Shown one piece after another: positions 1 through 6,888 of a stretch of DNA of 29,029 nucleotides. Location of the stretch: assembly GCA_035513215.1 (NCBI GenBank), contig DATKCK010000045.1, positions 1-29,029 of the forward strand, written 5' to 3'. A program made the translations under genes and the position numbers. Each line of letters begins with the position of its first letter. Positions within the stretch are counted from its first letter, which is position 1. This DNA is from DATCZB01 sp035513215 (GTDB lineage: Bacteria; Pseudomonadota; Gammaproteobacteria; Steroidobacterales; Rariloculaceae). The notes under the pieces are model-generated. The model made no database searches. It saw nothing but the letters and a program-made list of their open reading frames with translations, and was not told where the DNA came from.

Positions 1-105
1 AGCAATGACGTCCAAATCTTCCTCATCTTCGCTTGCTTGCTGAGCCGATGCGGGAGACGCGAGGAGCATTACCAGCAAGACTGAAGAGAGACGCATACAG
101 TCCAT
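1..105 (-). CDS. Secreted protein, N-terminal fragment cut by window edge
   Basis: The minus strand reads an ATG at 103-105 followed by 35 codons open to the left edge. The product starts MDCMRLSSVLLVMLLASPAS, a typical Sec signal peptide with a probable cut after ASA (residues 20-22). An acidic stretch (EDEEDLD) and then VIA follow. A GGGAG ribosome site lies 7 bases before this ATG, so I prefer it to the second ATG at 94-96. An acidic N-terminus running into a D-V-I-A sequence is seen at the start of some TonB-dependent receptor plugs, but too little is present to assign a family. The protein is exported; its function is unknown from this window. Confidence 0.7.
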   Translation of the reverse strand, partial: MDCMRLSSVLLVMLLASPASAQQASEDEEDLDVIA

Positions 106-454
106 TTAGACACTCCCAATTTATCGACTCACTTGGGTCGACCCCGGTCTCCTGCCCGGAGCAAAAACTATATCATCTGACCGGCCGTCGTCGGACGTAT
201 TCGAGTCGTTGAATGGTCACTTTCTTCCAAGCGATTGCAACGGAGCGCACAAGCGACAGTCAAGCGTCCAGCGGATCGGCGAGGCGCCGATGGGAGAACT
301 GCCGGGCATCGTAGGAGAATACAGCCGAACGTTACTGGACCTCGTGGATGGCTGGTCGCAGGCAAACACTGGCTTTCAGAGCGGAACGTGGCGGACAACG
401 ACTTTTGGCGGACAGGTACTTAACACCGCAACATTTGTAAACCCTTGTTCTCTT
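106..454. other. Non-coding stretch between the left-edge gene and tRNA-Lys
   Basis: I see no convincing gene in these 349 bases. A plus-strand open frame from 209 runs into the tRNA and has no family features. The region holds the ribosome site and candidate promoter of the left-edge gene. No integrase gene and no recognisable att duplication lies beside the tRNA 3' end. Confidence 0.5.
167..175 (-). promoter_or_regulatory. Candidate extended -10 promoter for the left-edge secreted gene
   Basis: The minus strand reads TGATATAGT, an extended -10 (TGn plus TATAGT), about 60 bases before the start codon at 105. No good -35 is visible, which is common for extended -10 promoters. Assigned by motif only. 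Confidence 0.3.
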
Positions 455-530
455 TGGTGGGCCGTGTAGGGATCGAACCTACGACCATCGGATTAAAAGT
501 CCGGTGCTCTACCAACTGAGCTAACGGCCC
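455..530 (-). tRNA. tRNA-Lys (anticodon TTT)
   Basis: The reverse complement folds as a complete 76-base tRNA with encoded CCA. The acceptor stem GGGCCGT pairs with ACGGCCC. The D arm is GCTC/GAGC with loop AGTTGGTA. The anticodon loop CTTTTAA carries TTT, and the T arm is GTAGG-TTCGATC-CCTAC. The outer anticodon-stem pair is a C-A mismatch; the rest is regular. It lies 84 bases downstream of queC on the same strand and could be co-transcribed. The same tRNA-Lys position after queC is known from pseudomonads. Confidence 0.97.
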
Positions 531-614
531 ATGCATGCGATGCGATGCCGACGCTCGAATTTGCCGGCGCGCCGATCATACAAGATACCATGACGAGCAC
601 AAGGTGACTCCTCG

Positions 615-1283
615 TTACGCGTAGCGCGTGGGATCGGCAATCCTGGCAGCCGCGAAACCCTCACGGCGGATGCGGCAGGCATCGCAGCGCCCGCAGGCGA
701 ATCCGCGATCGTCGGCCTGGTAGCACGACACGGTCAGCGAATAGTCGACGTCGAGCGCTGCTCCGCGCCGGATGATCTCTGCCTTCGAAAGCTCGATCAG
801 CGGCGTCTCGAGCCGGATCTCTCCGCCCTCCACCGTCCGCTTCGTCGCAAGCGCGATGACTCTGCGAAACGCTTCGATGAACTCGGGCCTGCAATCGGGA
901 TAGCCCGAATAATCGACAAAATTCACACCGATGAAAATCGCATCGGCCTCGATCACCTCGGCCCATGCGAGCGCGAGACTCAGCAAGATCGTGTTGCGCG
1001 CCGGCACGTAGGTGATTGGTATGCCTTCGCCCCCATGCTCGGGCACGGCCAGCGCTTCGTCGGTCAGTGCCGAGCCGCCGAACTGACCGATCGGTATCTC
1101 GATCTCACGATGCGATGCCACCCCGAGGGCATTCGCCACGCGCTGCGCCGCCTCGAGCTCGGCGGCATGGCGCTGCCCGTAAGAACAACTCAACGCATGG
1201 CATTCGTAGCCGGCGTCACGCGCGATCGCGAGCGTCGTCGCGGAATCGAGCCCGCCCGACAAGAGCACAACGGCGCGCGGCAT
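615..1283 (-). CDS. queC: 7-cyano-7-deazaguanine synthase QueC
   Basis: QueC converts 7-carboxy-7-deazaguanine to preQ0 using ATP and ammonia, in the cytoplasmic queuosine pathway for tRNA wobble modification. The 222-residue product has the ATP-pyrophosphatase P-loop SGGLDS at 9-14. The zinc-binding cysteines are C187, C197, C200 and C203 in the SCYQ...CGRCDAC segment. The length is normal for the family. I start at the ATG at 1283 because it precedes the conserved RAVVLLSGG strand; a longer frame reaching 1424 only overlaps queE. The start lies 2 bases after the queE stop, so the two genes are almost certainly co-transcribed and translationally linked. Confidence 0.95.
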   Translation of the reverse strand: MPRAVVLLSGGLDSATTLAIARDAGYECHALSCSYGQRHAAELEAAQRVANALGVASHREIEIPIGQFGGSALTDEALAVPEHGGEGIPITYVPARNTILLSLALAWAEVIEADAIFIGVNFVDYSGYPDCRPEFIEAFRRVIALATKRTVEGGEIRLETPLIELSKAEIIRRGAALDVDYSLTVSCYQADDRGFACGRCDACRIRREGFAAARIADPTRYA

Positions 1284-1285
1284 CG

Positions 1286-1939
1286 CTAGTGGCCCGGAAC
1301 GTTGCCCCAGAGCAGCTTGTGCAGTTGCAGCTGGAGGCGCACGTCCAGGCGATCCTCGAGAATCCAGTCGGCGAGCTCCCGCCCGGCGAGCTCCTCGTAG
1401 CTCGGCGAGAAGAAGGCCTCGCAAGGCAGGTTCGGGTGCGCATCGAGCCAGTGTTTGGCCCAGTCGTAGTCGACGCGATCGCAGATCACAAACTTGAGCA
1501 CGTCGGTCTCATGCAACACCTCTAAGTTCGCCTCGAGATTGCGCTCGACCTCGCGCGAGCCCGGTGTCTTGATATCGACGACGCGACAGACGCGCGGATC
1601 GACGGGCGAGATATCGATCGCCCCGCTCGTCTCGAGCGAGACCTCGAGCCCGAGATCGCAAAGCGCCGTCAGCAGATCGAGACAGCGCGGCTGCGCAAGC
1701 GGCTCGCCGCCGGTGACGCAGACGTGGCGCGCGCCGTAGGCGAGCGCCTCTCGAACGAGCTCGCTGACACTTCGCCATTCGCCGCCGCCGAACGCATAAG
1801 CCGTATCACAGTACTGGCAGCGCAGCGGGCAGCCCGTCAGCCGAATGAAGACCGTCGGCCAGCCGGTCGACGACGCCTCGCCTTGGAGCGAATGGAAAAC
1901 CTCGGTGATCTTGAGCCGATCCGCGGCCGCCGCGACCAC
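1286..1939 (-). CDS. queE: 7-carboxy-7-deazaguanine synthase QueE (radical SAM)
   Basis: QueE is the radical SAM enzyme that contracts 6-carboxytetrahydropterin to 7-carboxy-7-deazaguanine, the step before QueC. The product is 217 residues long from a GTG at 1939. It carries the CxxxCxxC iron-sulfur motif as CPLRCQYC (C37, C41, C44). The substrate-facing N-terminus contains SLQGEASSTG, and the SAM-binding region reads TGGEPLAQ. The GTG start lies 4 bases after the cpoB stop (TAG, 1944-1946) and just before the first conserved residues (KITEVFHSLQGE); no in-frame ATG exists there. The upstream frame reaching 2050 is overlap with cpoB and was discarded. queE and queC form a two-gene unit attached to the end of the tol-pal operon. 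Confidence 0.93.
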   Translation of the reverse strand: MVAAAADRLKITEVFHSLQGEASSTGWPTVFIRLTGCPLRCQYCDTAYAFGGGEWRSVSELVREALAYGARHVCVTGGEPLAQPRCLDLLTALCDLGLEVSLETSGAIDISPVDPRVCRVVDIKTPGSREVERNLEANLEVLHETDVLKFVICDRVDYDWAKHWLDAHPNLPCEAFFSPSYEELAGRELADWILEDRLDVRLQLQLHKLLWGNVPGH

Positions 1940-1943
1940 TGCC

Positions 1944-2693
1944 CTAGCGCGTCTCCCCGGCGATCCGTGCCAAGCGCTCCTCGGCACGAGTGGCGATCTC
2001 CGTGTCCGGGTACTCGCGCAGCACGCGCAAGAGCGCCTGCCGCGCCGCATCGCGATTGCCGAGCTCGTGATTGCTGTAGCCGATCTTCAGCAAGGCGTCG
2101 GGCAACTTGTTCGAGAGCGGATAGTCGTCGATGACCCGCTGAAACTCGGCGAGCGCCGTCCGGAACGAGAGCTGCGCGTAATGCGTCTCGGCCAGCCAGT
2201 ACTGCGCGTTGGCGCGTAGCTGGCTCTGCGGATAGCTCGCCAGAAACGACTGGAAGGCCCCTTGCGCGCCCGCGTAGCTCTGCCTCTCGACGAGGGCGAA
2301 GGCCGCATCGTAGGCCTGCTGGTCGTTGGCGGCCGCGACCGGAACGCCGCCACGCGATGACGGCAACGGCATCGACCGTAGCTGCTGTTGGGCCGCTTCG
2401 AGATTCTGAAGGCGCCGGTCGAGGTCGGAATAGAGGCTGCGGTTGCCCTCGGCCTGGTTGTTGAGCTCGAACCTGAGCGTCTCGACCTCGCCGAGGAGCT
2501 GCTGCACCTCGTTGCGCAGCGACGTGATGTCGCCCGCGAGCGAGATCAGGCTCTCGTTCTCGAGCACGCGCTCGATGCGGATCAGTCGCGCCTCCATGTC
2601 CTGGATCCTGAGGTATACCGGATCGTTGACCGGCGTCAGCGAGCTGCAGGAAGCCAGGCCGATCGCAGCCGGCAGTAGTAAAATCTTTCGCAC
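1944..2693 (-). CDS. cpoB: Cell division coordinator CpoB (YbgF), lipoprotein form
   Basis: CpoB links the Tol-Pal system to peptidoglycan synthesis at the septum. The 249-residue product has an N-terminal coiled coil (about 25-110, the trimerisation region in E. coli), a short linker, and three tetratricopeptide repeats (about 125-245, including AYDAAFALVERQSYAGAQ and the NAQYWLAETHYAQ helix pair). The N-terminus MRKILLLPAAIGLASC ends in a lipobox (LASC, C16), so it is predicted to be a lipoprotein. As I know it, E. coli CpoB is a soluble periplasmic protein instead. It follows pal by 18 bases and precedes queE by 4. Confidence 0.92.
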   Translation of the reverse strand: MRKILLLPAAIGLASCSSLTPVNDPVYLRIQDMEARLIRIERVLENESLISLAGDITSLRNEVQQLLGEVETLRFELNNQAEGNRSLYSDLDRRLQNLEAAQQQLRSMPLPSSRGGVPVAAANDQQAYDAAFALVERQSYAGAQGAFQSFLASYPQSQLRANAQYWLAETHYAQLSFRTALAEFQRVIDDYPLSNKLPDALLKIGYSNHELGNRDAARQALLRVLREYPDTEIATRAEERLARIAGETR

Positions 2694-2711
2694 AGTCCTG
2701 ACCTCCTTCGG

Positions 2712-3245
2712 TTAACGATAGACGAGCTCGACGCGACGATTGAGACTGTAGGACTGATCATCGCTGCCGAATGCCGCCGGGCGCTCCTCGCCGTAGCTGA
2801 TCGTGCTGAGCCGTGCCGCCGGGACGCCCTGCAACAGCAGAATCTGGCGGACCGCCTGCGCACGGCGCTCGCCGAGACCGATGTTGTACTCGCGGCTGCC
2901 GCGCTCGTCGGCATGACCTTCGAGCCGTACCATGATATTCGGATCCGAGGCCATGTAGCGCGCGTGCGCCGCGAGCATGGCGTTGAAATCGGACCGGATC
3001 TCGCTGCTGTCGAACTCGAAATAGATCACGAGGTCCTCGAGCAGCTCGCGATCGCCCGGCAATGCGCCCGCGAACGGCAGGAACTCCCCGCCGCCGGAAC
3101 CGTTGACGCCCCCGGTCTCGGCCCCACCCCTCGCGTCGGCGCTCGCGAAACCGTCGCCCGCGCTGGGCGGCGGCACCGTGTCGCGGCCGCAGCCGGCGAT
3201 CGCAAGACCAGCGGCCGCAACCATCAGAAGCTTCCTGACGTTCAT
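2712..3245 (-). CDS. pal: Peptidoglycan-associated lipoprotein Pal
   Basis: Pal is an outer-membrane lipoprotein that binds meso-diaminopimelate in peptidoglycan through an OmpA-like domain and interacts with TolB and TolA. The 177-residue product has the lipobox LAIAGC (C19), a Gly/Ser-rich linker, and an OmpA domain at about 70-177. That domain contains IYFEFDSSEI and the peptidoglycan-binding segment GHADERGSREYN, then GERRAQAV and NRRVELVYR. I chose the ATG at 3245 because GGAGG sits 8 bases upstream; a GTG at 3260 would place that ribosome site inside the gene. A TATAAC sequence at 3281-3286 upstream could be the -10 of a separate pal promoter, but no clear -35 accompanies it. Confidence 0.96.
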   Translation of the reverse strand: MNVRKLLMVAAAGLAIAGCGRDTVPPPSAGDGFASADARGGAETGGVNGSGGGEFLPFAGALPGDRELLEDLVIYFEFDSSEIRSDFNAMLAAHARYMASDPNIMVRLEGHADERGSREYNIGLGERRAQAVRQILLLQGVPAARLSTISYGEERPAAFGSDDQSYSLNRRVELVYR

Positions 3246-3310
3246 CAATGTGACCTCCACAAGTTAAAAGCAATTAGCCAGTTATAACCTGAATCTCGAA
3301 TCAGTTTCAC

Positions 3311-4636
3311 CTAGGGTAGCGCAAACGGCCCCCAGACGGGCTCGCGCACGTCGCCGCCGACGGACGCAATCCTCTGGTGAACGCGCCCGTCGGTGCTGAC
3401 GGCCGCCAGGACGCCCTGGTCCCGGTCGCGGGTGGCGTAAATGATCAAGGCGCCGTTCGGCGCGAAGCTCGGCGACTCGTCGAGCTGGCCCCGGCTCAGC
3501 ACGTTCAGAAAGCCGGTCTCGGGATCGAGTACGGCGATACGATCCACGCCCTCGCTGCGATGAACGACCGCGAGCCGCTCGCCGTCAGGGCTCACGCGTG
3601 CCCGCGTGTTGTAGGTGCCTTCGAAGCTAATGCGCTCCGCTCTTTCGCCCGGCTCGGCTCGGACGCGATAGATCTGCGCGGAACCCGCCCGATCCGAAGT
3701 GAAATAGAGATACTGGCCGTCGGCGCTCCAGACGGGCTCGGTATCGATCGCCGAGCTCGTCGTGATCCGTCGCAAGACCTGATTCGACAGATCGAGCGTA
3801 TAAACGTCGAGATTGCCGTCGGTGAGCGACAGCGTCAGCGCGAGCTGACGGCCGTCCGGCGAGAACACGGGCGCCTGGTTTACGCCGGCGCGCATCGAGA
3901 CGCGCTGGCGCGTGCCGGTCCTGACCGTCTGCACGTAGATTGCCGATTGCTGCCCTTCGAATGAGACGTACGCGATCTGCCTGCCGTCGGGCGACCAGGC
4001 CGGCGACATCAACGGCAGGGGCGACCTAACCATCGCCCGCGCGTTCTCGCCGTCGGAATCGGCGATGATGAGACTATAGCGCTCCTCGGGGTTCGTTCTC
4101 TGCTCCGTGATGTAGGCGATCCTGGTGTCGAAAACGCCACGGATGCCCGTCATCTCCTCGTAAATCAGATCGGCGACGCGGTGCGACATGCTCCTGAGCT
4201 CGACAGCCGTAGCCGGCGGGCTGCGAAACCCCGTCAGCAGCGCGCCGCGGGTCACGTCGAAAAGCTGAAACACGATCGTGAAGCGGTCCGGCCCTTCCTG
4301 AATCAGCTCGCCGATGACGACGATATCGACGTCGACGATGCGCCAGTCCTGAAAATTGAGCTGAGTCGCCTGCGTCGGCCGCGACACCATGTCGCGCCGA
4401 TCCATAGGATCGAAATACCCGCTATTGCCGAGATCCTGCTCGACGAGCGCCGCGACGTCGAACGGCGCCTCGCTGCCCGGGCCCTGCCAGCCGAAAGGCA
4501 CGATCGCCGCCGGAATCGGCCGCTGAACGCCGCTCGTCACCGTGACTTCGAGCTGTGCCGACGCCTGCGCGGCTATGATCATCGAAACGACCAAAGCGCC
4601 GATCCAGCGACTCCGAAACCCTTCCCTTGCTAGCAT
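3311..4636 (-). CDS. tolB: Tol-Pal system beta-propeller protein TolB
   Basis: TolB is the periplasmic partner of Pal and TolA in outer-membrane constriction during division. The product has a signal peptide (SRWIGALVVSMIIAAQASA), an N-terminal alpha/beta domain (about 30-165), and a C-terminal beta-propeller. The propeller is built from PD40 repeats: SPAWSPDGRQIAYVSF, APVFSPDGRQLALTLS, EPVWSADGQYLYFTSD, RARVSPDGERLAVVHR and SPSFAPNGALIIYATR. I start at the ATG at 4636 because GGAG lies 6 bases upstream, giving 441 residues. The in-frame ATG at 4648 is possible, but then that GGAG falls inside the coding sequence. It follows tolA closely. Confidence 0.95.
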   Translation of the reverse strand: MLAREGFRSRWIGALVVSMIIAAQASAQLEVTVTSGVQRPIPAAIVPFGWQGPGSEAPFDVAALVEQDLGNSGYFDPMDRRDMVSRPTQATQLNFQDWRIVDVDIVVIGELIQEGPDRFTIVFQLFDVTRGALLTGFRSPPATAVELRSMSHRVADLIYEEMTGIRGVFDTRIAYITEQRTNPEERYSLIIADSDGENARAMVRSPLPLMSPAWSPDGRQIAYVSFEGQQSAIYVQTVRTGTRQRVSMRAGVNQAPVFSPDGRQLALTLSLTDGNLDVYTLDLSNQVLRRITTSSAIDTEPVWSADGQYLYFTSDRAGSAQIYRVRAEPGERAERISFEGTYNTRARVSPDGERLAVVHRSEGVDRIAVLDPETGFLNVLSRGQLDESPSFAPNGALIIYATRDRDQGVLAAVSTDGRVHQRIASVGGDVREPVWGPFALP

Positions 4637-4652
4637 CAACCACTCCATTCTC

Positions 4653-5564
4653 TTAATCAGCCGGTGTAAATGTGATTCGAATCTGCCGCTCGAACGGCAC
4701 GCCGCTCGGCCGCTGGGGTAACGGCGAGGCATTGAGCACGGCGTTCTCGACCGAGCGGATGATCGTCTGATCGTTCGTCGTGCATCGCTCGACGCTGACC
4801 TGCGTGACCGAACCGTCCGGCAACTGCGCGACGATCAGGACGCACTCGAGATTCGGATCGACGTTCGGCGGACGATTCCAGTACTGCTCGACCTTCCGGC
4901 CGATCGCAAGCGCCCACTGGGCCCTGAGACCGGAATCCTGGGCCGCCTGCGCCTCGCGCTCCGCCGCGATCGATCTCTGGATATCGGCCTCGATCGCAGC
5001 GAGCCTCGCGGCCTCCTCGGCCTCGCGGCGGCGTCGCTCCTCTTCCTCGCGCTGGCGCGCGAGCTCTTCCTGCCGACGCCGCTCCTCTTCCTGGCGCTGG
5101 CGCTCAAGCTCTTCCTGCCGCGCGATTTCCTCCTGCCGCTCGCGCTCGAGCCGTTCCTCCTCGGCACGGCGCTCGGCCTCCTCACGCTCGCGCTCGCGCT
5201 CGGCAAGGCGCAACGTTTCGGCCTCGGCTTCCTGCTCGAGGCGAACGCGCTCCCGCTCCGCCTCCTGCTCGGCCGCCTCCCGCTCGACCGCCTCCCGCTC
5301 GCGCTCGATACGTTCGAGCTCCCGCTGCTCGGCCTCCTGCTCCTGGCGGACGCGCTCGGCTTCCTCGGCCGCCTCCATACGCGCCATCTCGGCCTCGAGG
5401 GCGGCCGTGTCGATCATATAGGTGTCGATCGGCACGACATTGGGTCCGGCGGGAGCCTGGTTGCGGGAAAGCGGAATGCTGAACGTCAGCGCGACCACGA
5501 TCGCGGCATGCACGAGCACCGAGAGCACGAAAGCGTACTGGCGTTGTGCGCGCCGCGAAGCCAT
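4653..5564 (-). CDS. tolA: Cell envelope integrity protein TolA
   Basis: TolA is the inner-membrane energy transducer that spans the periplasm and contacts TolB and Pal. The 303-residue product has one transmembrane helix at about 10-32 with the S15...H19 pair expected for coupling to TolQ/TolR. A long charged helix follows at about 55-205. The C-terminal globular domain III is at about 212-303 (ALAIGRKVEQYWNRPPNV ... ECVLIVAQLPDGSV ... RSVENAVLNASPLP) with two cysteines. The helix is extremely Glu/Arg/Gln-rich, whereas the E. coli version is rich in Ala and Lys. The gene lies 3 bases after the tolR stop with GGAGG about 10 bases before the start. Confidence 0.94.
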   Translation of the reverse strand: MASRRAQRQYAFVLSVLVHAAIVVALTFSIPLSRNQAPAGPNVVPIDTYMIDTAALEAEMARMEAAEEAERVRQEQEAEQRELERIEREREAVEREAAEQEAERERVRLEQEAEAETLRLAEREREREEAERRAEEERLERERQEEIARQEELERQRQEEERRRQEELARQREEEERRRREAEEAARLAAIEADIQRSIAAEREAQAAQDSGLRAQWALAIGRKVEQYWNRPPNVDPNLECVLIVAQLPDGSVTQVSVERCTTNDQTIIRSVENAVLNASPLPQRPSGVPFERQIRITFTPAD

Positions 5565-5567
5565 GCG

Positions 5568-6011
5568 TCAGATCGCCTCCGCCTCGACCGGATCGGTCAG
5601 GATGCCGATGCCCGTCGCGCCGGCGCGCTGCAGCAGCGCAAGCCCGTAGGCAACGCGGCCGAAATCGACGGATTGGTCGCTCTTCAGCACGATCGGCGTC
5701 TCGGGATTGCGCCGGATGACGGCGGCCGTCGTCGTCAGGACGTCCTCATCTGCGACCGGCGACTCCGGATCGGCGCCGAGGTTCAGATAGAAGCTGCCTT
5801 CGGCGTCGATGCTGAGAATCAGGACCTCGTTGTCCTCCATCAGCGATGGGTCAAGCGGCTCGGCATCGACCTCGGGCAGATCGACCGTGATGCCCTGCTG
5901 CAACAGCGGCGCCGTGACCATGAAGATGATCAGCAATACGAGCATGACGTCGATGTAGGGCACGACGTTCATATGCCCCATGAGCCTGCGGTTCTTCTTG
6001 CCTTGTCTCAT
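5568..6011 (-). CDS. tolR: Biopolymer transport protein TolR (ExbD family)
   Basis: TolR is the inner-membrane stator component that works with TolQ to use the proton gradient to energise TolA. The 147-residue product has a single transmembrane helix at about 19-39. It carries the essential membrane Asp as D21 in PYIDVMLVLLIIF (E. coli D23). A periplasmic ExbD-type domain follows, including VLKSDQSVDFGRVAYGLALLQRAG. The start ATG overlaps the tolQ stop as ATGA (6008-6011), the usual translational coupling in this operon. Length and motif order are normal. Confidence 0.95.
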   Translation of the reverse strand: MRQGKKNRRLMGHMNVVPYIDVMLVLLIIFMVTAPLLQQGITVDLPEVDAEPLDPSLMEDNEVLILSIDAEGSFYLNLGADPESPVADEDVLTTTAAVIRRNPETPIVLKSDQSVDFGRVAYGLALLQRAGATGIGILTDPVEAEAI

Positions 6012-6718
6012 GCCGCGGACCCCGTCGGCGCGGATGCCGGCGCCCTTCGCAGCGCGCTTCGCTCGAGGATCGACGAGAGCTCCTCGGTGAACGTGTCGTA
6101 GCGAACCTCGAGACGGTCGACCTGATCGGCGTAGCGGTTGTACGCGATCTGCGCCGGGATCGCGGCGAAGAGCCCCATCGCCGTTGCGATCAGGGCTTCC
6201 GAGATCGGTCCCGCGACGAGCGCGATCGTCGCGCTGTTGACGCCCGACAAAGCGTAGAACGCGCCCATGATGCCCCAGACCGTGCCGAAAAGACCGACAT
6301 AGGGGCTCGTCGAGGCCACCGTCGCGAGAAAGGCGAGATTCTGCTCGAGCCGGTCGACCTCGCGCATCTGCGAGACGTTCATCGCGCGGTGCGCGCCCTG
6401 CGCCATGGCGCCGGGCGCAAGCCCCGACTCCTGGCGCAACCGCCCGAACTCGCGATACCCGGCCTGGAAGATGCCGGCCATGCCTAAGGCCGACTTGGCC
6501 GACTCCGAGATCTCGCGGTAGAACCTCGTCAGGTCGATGCCGGACCAGAAACTCGCCTCGAAATTATCGGCATCGCTGATGGCCCGCTTCAAGAGCCGTC
6601 GCTTGTCGATAATGACGGCCCAGGACGCGATCGATGCCAGCAGCAGCAGCACGAGAACGAGCTGAACGACAACGCTCGCATTCAGAATCAGGTCGACAAA
6701 GTTCAAATCAGCGCTCAT
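6008..6718 (-). CDS. tolQ: Proton channel subunit TolQ (MotA/ExbB family)
   Basis: TolQ forms the inner-membrane proton channel with TolR and powers TolA. The 236-residue product shows three hydrophobic segments: about 13-35, 130-160 and 168-192. The MotA/ExbB signature is in the last two: ATVASTSPYVGLFGTVWGIM and GPISEALIATAMGLFAAIPA, with the conserved Thr residues. The long cytoplasmic loop (about 40-130) is also typical. The start overlaps the stop of the upstream ybgC remnant in an ATGA, so translation reaches tolQ from that remnant. Confidence 0.96.
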   Translation of the reverse strand: MSADLNFVDLILNASVVVQLVLVLLLLASIASWAVIIDKRRLLKRAISDADNFEASFWSGIDLTRFYREISESAKSALGMAGIFQAGYREFGRLRQESGLAPGAMAQGAHRAMNVSQMREVDRLEQNLAFLATVASTSPYVGLFGTVWGIMGAFYALSGVNSATIALVAGPISEALIATAMGLFAAIPAQIAYNRYADQVDRLEVRYDTFTEELSSILERSALRRAPASAPTGSAA

Positions 6719-6888
6719 AGACCAAGTCCCTCGACGAATTTCGCGGGCCAGCGCCGCGCCCGTCCGCTGGCTCTCCCGATGCAGGCGACCTCGGCCCTCG
6801 CCATGGCGAGAACGGCGCCCTCACCCCTGCCCTGCCGGATCTCCTGCGCGAAGACCGCGCGCGCGCCCTTGAGTAGGCGGGCATTCAT
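6715..6888 (-). pseudogene. ybgC: C-terminal remnant of acyl-CoA thioesterase YbgC
   Basis: This 57-codon frame occupies the place of ybgC. Its ATG overlaps the ruvB stop (ATGA, 6885-6888) and its TGA overlaps the tolQ start (ATGA, 6715-6718). The product begins MNARLLKGARAVFAQEIRQG and ends RRWPAKFVEGLGL. From memory this aligns with the last ~50 residues of E. coli YbgC (SLVFTQRIVNAENTLL...AEVLVVCVD...RALPKSIVAEF): F.Q.I, then A.VAC, then a basic segment and P...V. Intact YbgC is about 134 residues, so roughly the first 80 are missing, including the catalytic hot-dog region with the D-x-x-G-x-V-Y-H motif. It cannot be an active thioesterase. It may be decaying, or kept because it carries ribosomes from ruvB into tolQ. 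Confidence 0.65.

Noticed and set aside
209..469. Plus-strand frame of 86 codons next to the tRNA
   Set aside because: It runs into the tRNA gene and has no recognisable protein features.
455..530. tRNA-Lys as an integration site
   Set aside because: No integrase, no repeated 3' end of the tRNA and no mobile genes nearby on the left side.
4780..5421. Plus-strand Ser/Arg-rich frame of 213 codons
   Set aside because: It is the complement of the Glu/Arg-rich tolA helix; the composition is an artefact of the antisense reading.
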